Assembly: GCA_001799195.1 (NCBI GenBank)
Contig: MGSU01000078.1
Span: 1 to 7,896, forward strand
DNA: 7,896 nt
Source: Deltaproteobacteria bacterium RIFOXYA12_FULL_61_11
Lineage (GTDB): Bacteria > Bdellovibrionota_F > JAHFAK01 > YA12-FULL-61-11
Direction of reading: 5' to 3'
Below, one piece after another: positions 6,661-7,896 of the stretch. Made by a program: the position numbers and the translations under genes. Numbering within the stretch: position 1 is the first letter of the stretch; every line of letters begins with the position of its first letter. A model generated the notes under the pieces. That model searched no databases. It was not told the DNA's origin and saw nothing but the letters and a program-made list of their open reading frames with translations.

Positions 6661-7544
6661 CAGAGGATCCTCATGATGGCCTGGGAGCGATCGACATCGG
6701 CCTGGAAGTTGGACAAAATATCTTGGTAGAGATCGCTTTTCTCGACCAGCTTGTTCTTGATCTCCTCGTGCCGTTTGTCCTGGTGATCGTCGCGGTTGTT
6801 GTTGATGCTGCCGATGCCCTGTAGGGTGCAGATTTCATTTGCAATTTTTACTACTCGAACAATCGGTTCATATTTACCGGTGTAGTCCTTGATGTTGTGG
6901 TGGTAGCGAATTGCAGCGCGGAGGTGTTCGGGTAATTGCCAGCGCAAGGCGATGATCTCTCCCACCTCCTCGTGGGTGATCTCGAGCATCTCTTGCTCGA
7001 GTTCGATGATCTTGGGAGCGTTGGGACTGCGGGCTGCAAGCAGGACTTTCTCGTAGTAGTCGGGAAAATAATGATCGAGGATGAGGATGCCGATGTCGTG
7101 GAGCAAGGCGGCGCTGTAAAGTTCGCCGGAGACCTTCTTCCCCAGTTTTTTTGCCGAGATCTTGGCAAAGGCTTCCAGGGTGATGAACGCCGTCGTCAAA
7201 CAGTGTTGCCAGAAGTGTTGATAATCCAGTTTGTTGGAGAAAGAACCGAAGGTCTCGATGACACTCAGGGAGATGACGATCTTCTTGAACTCCACGGTCC
7301 CGAGGCGGACCACCCCGGTCTCGACATCGGTGACCTCCTTGCCGAGGGATTGGTAGACGGGAGAATTGACGATCTTCAGCACTTTTGCGGACAACGCAAT
7401 GTCCAGCTTCGCCAGGACGGCTATCTTCTCGATGTCGGCGTCGGAATCGATGGCCTGGATGATTTCGTTGTAGACATTGCTGATGGTCGGGAGATCGTTG
7501 ATCCGTTCGAGGGATTTCAGAATCAACTTTCGGCGTGAGACCAT
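6660..7544 (-). CDS. HDOD domain protein, first of a tandem pair
   Basis: This 294-residue HDOD protein is clearly paralogous to the next gene over nearly its full length. Shared landmarks include LILKSLERINDLPTISNVYN (7-26), LSAKVLKIVNSPVY (51-64) and LLHDIGILILDHYFPDYYEK (147-166). Metal-type residues H114, H149-D150, H191 and H215-H216 are present, but the last aspartate position is Glu (ANEI, 235-238), so the site may be incomplete. The C-terminal tail (about 245-294) is very polar, rich in Asn, Asp, Lys and Glu, and probably helical. Codon and residue choice looks more AT-leaning (many Ile, Lys and Asn) than the neighbours, for example around 6830-6900. The ATG at 7544 has AGGCGG six bases upstream. 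It is the first gene of a two-gene minus-strand operon and diverges from the cytochrome gene. Confidence 0.9.
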   Translation of the reverse strand: MVSRRKLILKSLERINDLPTISNVYNEIIQAIDSDADIEKIAVLAKLDIALSAKVLKIVNSPVYQSLGKEVTDVETGVVRLGTVEFKKIVISLSVIETFGSFSNKLDYQHFWQHCLTTAFITLEAFAKISAKKLGKKVSGELYSAALLHDIGILILDHYFPDYYEKVLLAARSPNAPKIIELEQEMLEITHEEVGEIIALRWQLPEHLRAAIRYHHNIKDYTGKYEPIVRVVKIANEICTLQGIGSINNNRDDHQDKRHEEIKNKLVEKSDLYQDILSNFQADVDRSQAIMRIL

Positions 7545-7550
7545 GTATTT

Positions 7551-7556
7551 CCGCCT
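7551..7556 (-). promoter_or_regulatory. Ribosome binding site of the first HDOD gene
   Basis: Read on the minus strand this is AGGCGG, one mismatch from AGGAGG, six bases before the ATG at 7544. It supports that start. Confidence 0.55.
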
Positions 7557-7604
7557 GGGAACGAGACCAGCAACTCGTCCATTGAACCCTTTTCACGGGA
7601 TGGT

Positions 7605-7629
7605 GGCAAGTATTTTCCAATATCTTGCC
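7605..7629. repeat. Imperfect inverted repeat, possible operator or hairpin
   Basis: Arms GGCAAG (7605-7610) and CTTGCC (7624-7629) are exact reverse complements. The pairing continues as TATT with AATA if one base is bulged out, leaving a TTCC loop. It lies roughly midway between the two divergent starts, as expected for a shared regulator site, but no family can be named. Confidence 0.45.
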
Positions 7630-7701
7630 GCTCAGAGCGTCGATGGTGACTTTCGCGTGACCGGGCCGAGGTATCCATACTATCCTGGGCAGGTGGAGAG
7701 T

Positions 7702-7705
7702 GAGG
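7702..7705 (+). promoter_or_regulatory. Ribosome binding site GAGG of the cytochrome gene
   Basis: GAGG stands seven bases before the ATG at 7713. An in-frame TGA at 7701-7703 rules out any start further upstream, so this site and ATG define the start. Confidence 0.65.
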
Positions 7706-7712
7706 TAGTGCG

Positions 7713-7896
7713 ATGAACGTTGGGTCCCGAAGGTGGAGGTCCGAGACGGTGTGCCGGGTACTCCCTCAGGTCTTGGCCTTCGTTTTCGTGGGATTGCTGC
7801 CGTTCCCGGGTAGCGCGGGCAGCGCTGAGAGTTGCGAACGTTGTCATCGTTTACAGACGGAACAGCAGAGGGCCCATCCCGAGAGTGTCTCGTGCA
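7713..7896 (+). CDS. Exported c-type cytochrome, N-terminal part (cut by window end)
   Basis: The frame from ATG 7713 runs open to the window edge (61 codons and one base), so only the N-terminus is visible. Residues 1-39 look like a Sec signal peptide: a basic n-region with RR, a hydrophobic core around VLAFVFVGLLPF, and a likely cleavage site at the SAGSA/E boundary. Directly after it comes CERCH, a CxxCH heme-c attachment motif. The following HPESVSC has the His and Cys spacing common in multiheme cytochromes, so a second CxxCH may begin at the last visible Cys, but this is not shown. The product should be covalently heme-loaded in the periplasm and act in electron transfer. A thiol-linked zinc protein is unlikely given the signal peptide. 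The gene is divergent from the HDOD pair; no functional link is evident. Confidence 0.75.
   Translation, partial: MNVGSRRWRSETVCRVLPQVLAFVFVGLLPFPGSAGSAESCERCHRLQTEQQRAHPESVSC

Larger units (their letters stand above)
7545..7712. promoter_or_regulatory. Divergent intergenic region between HDOD operon and cytochrome gene
   Basis: These 168 bases separate two genes pointing away from each other, so promoters for both are expected here. The stretch is locally more AT-rich at 7605-7625. I cannot name a convincing -35/-10 pair. TACTAT at 7678-7683 is a possible -10 for the cytochrome gene but lacks a good -35. GG/GC spacing near 7607-7620 read on the minus strand misses the sigma-54 pattern by one base. 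The one clear structure is the inverted repeat listed separately. Confidence 0.6.

Noticed and set aside
6148-7538. Two plus-strand open frames of about 200 codons opposite the HDOD genes
   Set aside because: Their translations are acidic, low-complexity mirror images of the HDOD codons, and neither has a ribosome site or domain signal.
7607-7620. Sigma-54 type promoter reading toward the HDOD genes
   Set aside because: The GG and GC elements are nine bases apart instead of the required ten, so the match fails on spacing.
7477-7716. Plus-strand open frame of 79 codons through the divergent intergenic region
   Set aside because: It begins inside the HDOD gene on the opposite strand, has no ribosome site and no recognisable protein features.

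Overview
This window is GC-rich, densely coded bacterial DNA. It holds eight protein genes and no RNA gene, mobile element or CRISPR array that I can recognise. The exported heme-c protein at the right edge and the tandem HDOD signalling proteins suggest a Gram-negative-type bacterium with respiratory cytochromes. Desulfobacterota, Myxococcota or a related lineage would fit, but that placement is inference and the sequence does not fix it.

Left block, plus strand (131-5765): five tightly packed co-directional genes that look like one operon. In order they are a cobalamin-binding-type radical SAM protein; a small two-helix membrane protein with a PH-like tail; a 111-residue helical protein of unknown function; a MutL/GlmL-type actin-fold ATPase; and a protein with a barrel-sandwich-like N-terminus and a KOW-like C-terminus. 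The first two junctions are GTGA stop/start overlaps, the third is an 11-base overlap and the fourth a 35-base gap. MutL/GlmL proteins are known as partners or reactivators of adenosylcobalamin mutases, yet no mutase subunit lies here. The conspicuous B12-related neighbour is instead the radical SAM protein. This orphan-MutL module, with its membrane component, is the best candidate for an undescribed system.

Middle block, minus strand (7544-5791): two tandem paralogous HDOD proteins, translationally coupled by a one-base TGATG overlap. They converge on the operon with only 25 bases between stop codons. One keeps every HD-type metal-ligand position; the other has lost the last aspartate.

Right edge: a 168-base divergent intergenic region (7545-7712) contains a 25-base imperfect inverted repeat. 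It is followed by the first 61 codons of an exported c-type cytochrome with a CxxCH heme motif, cut off by the window end.

Bases 1-130 hold no gene that I can support. They end in a strong AGGAGG ribosome binding site and presumably carry the operon leader.
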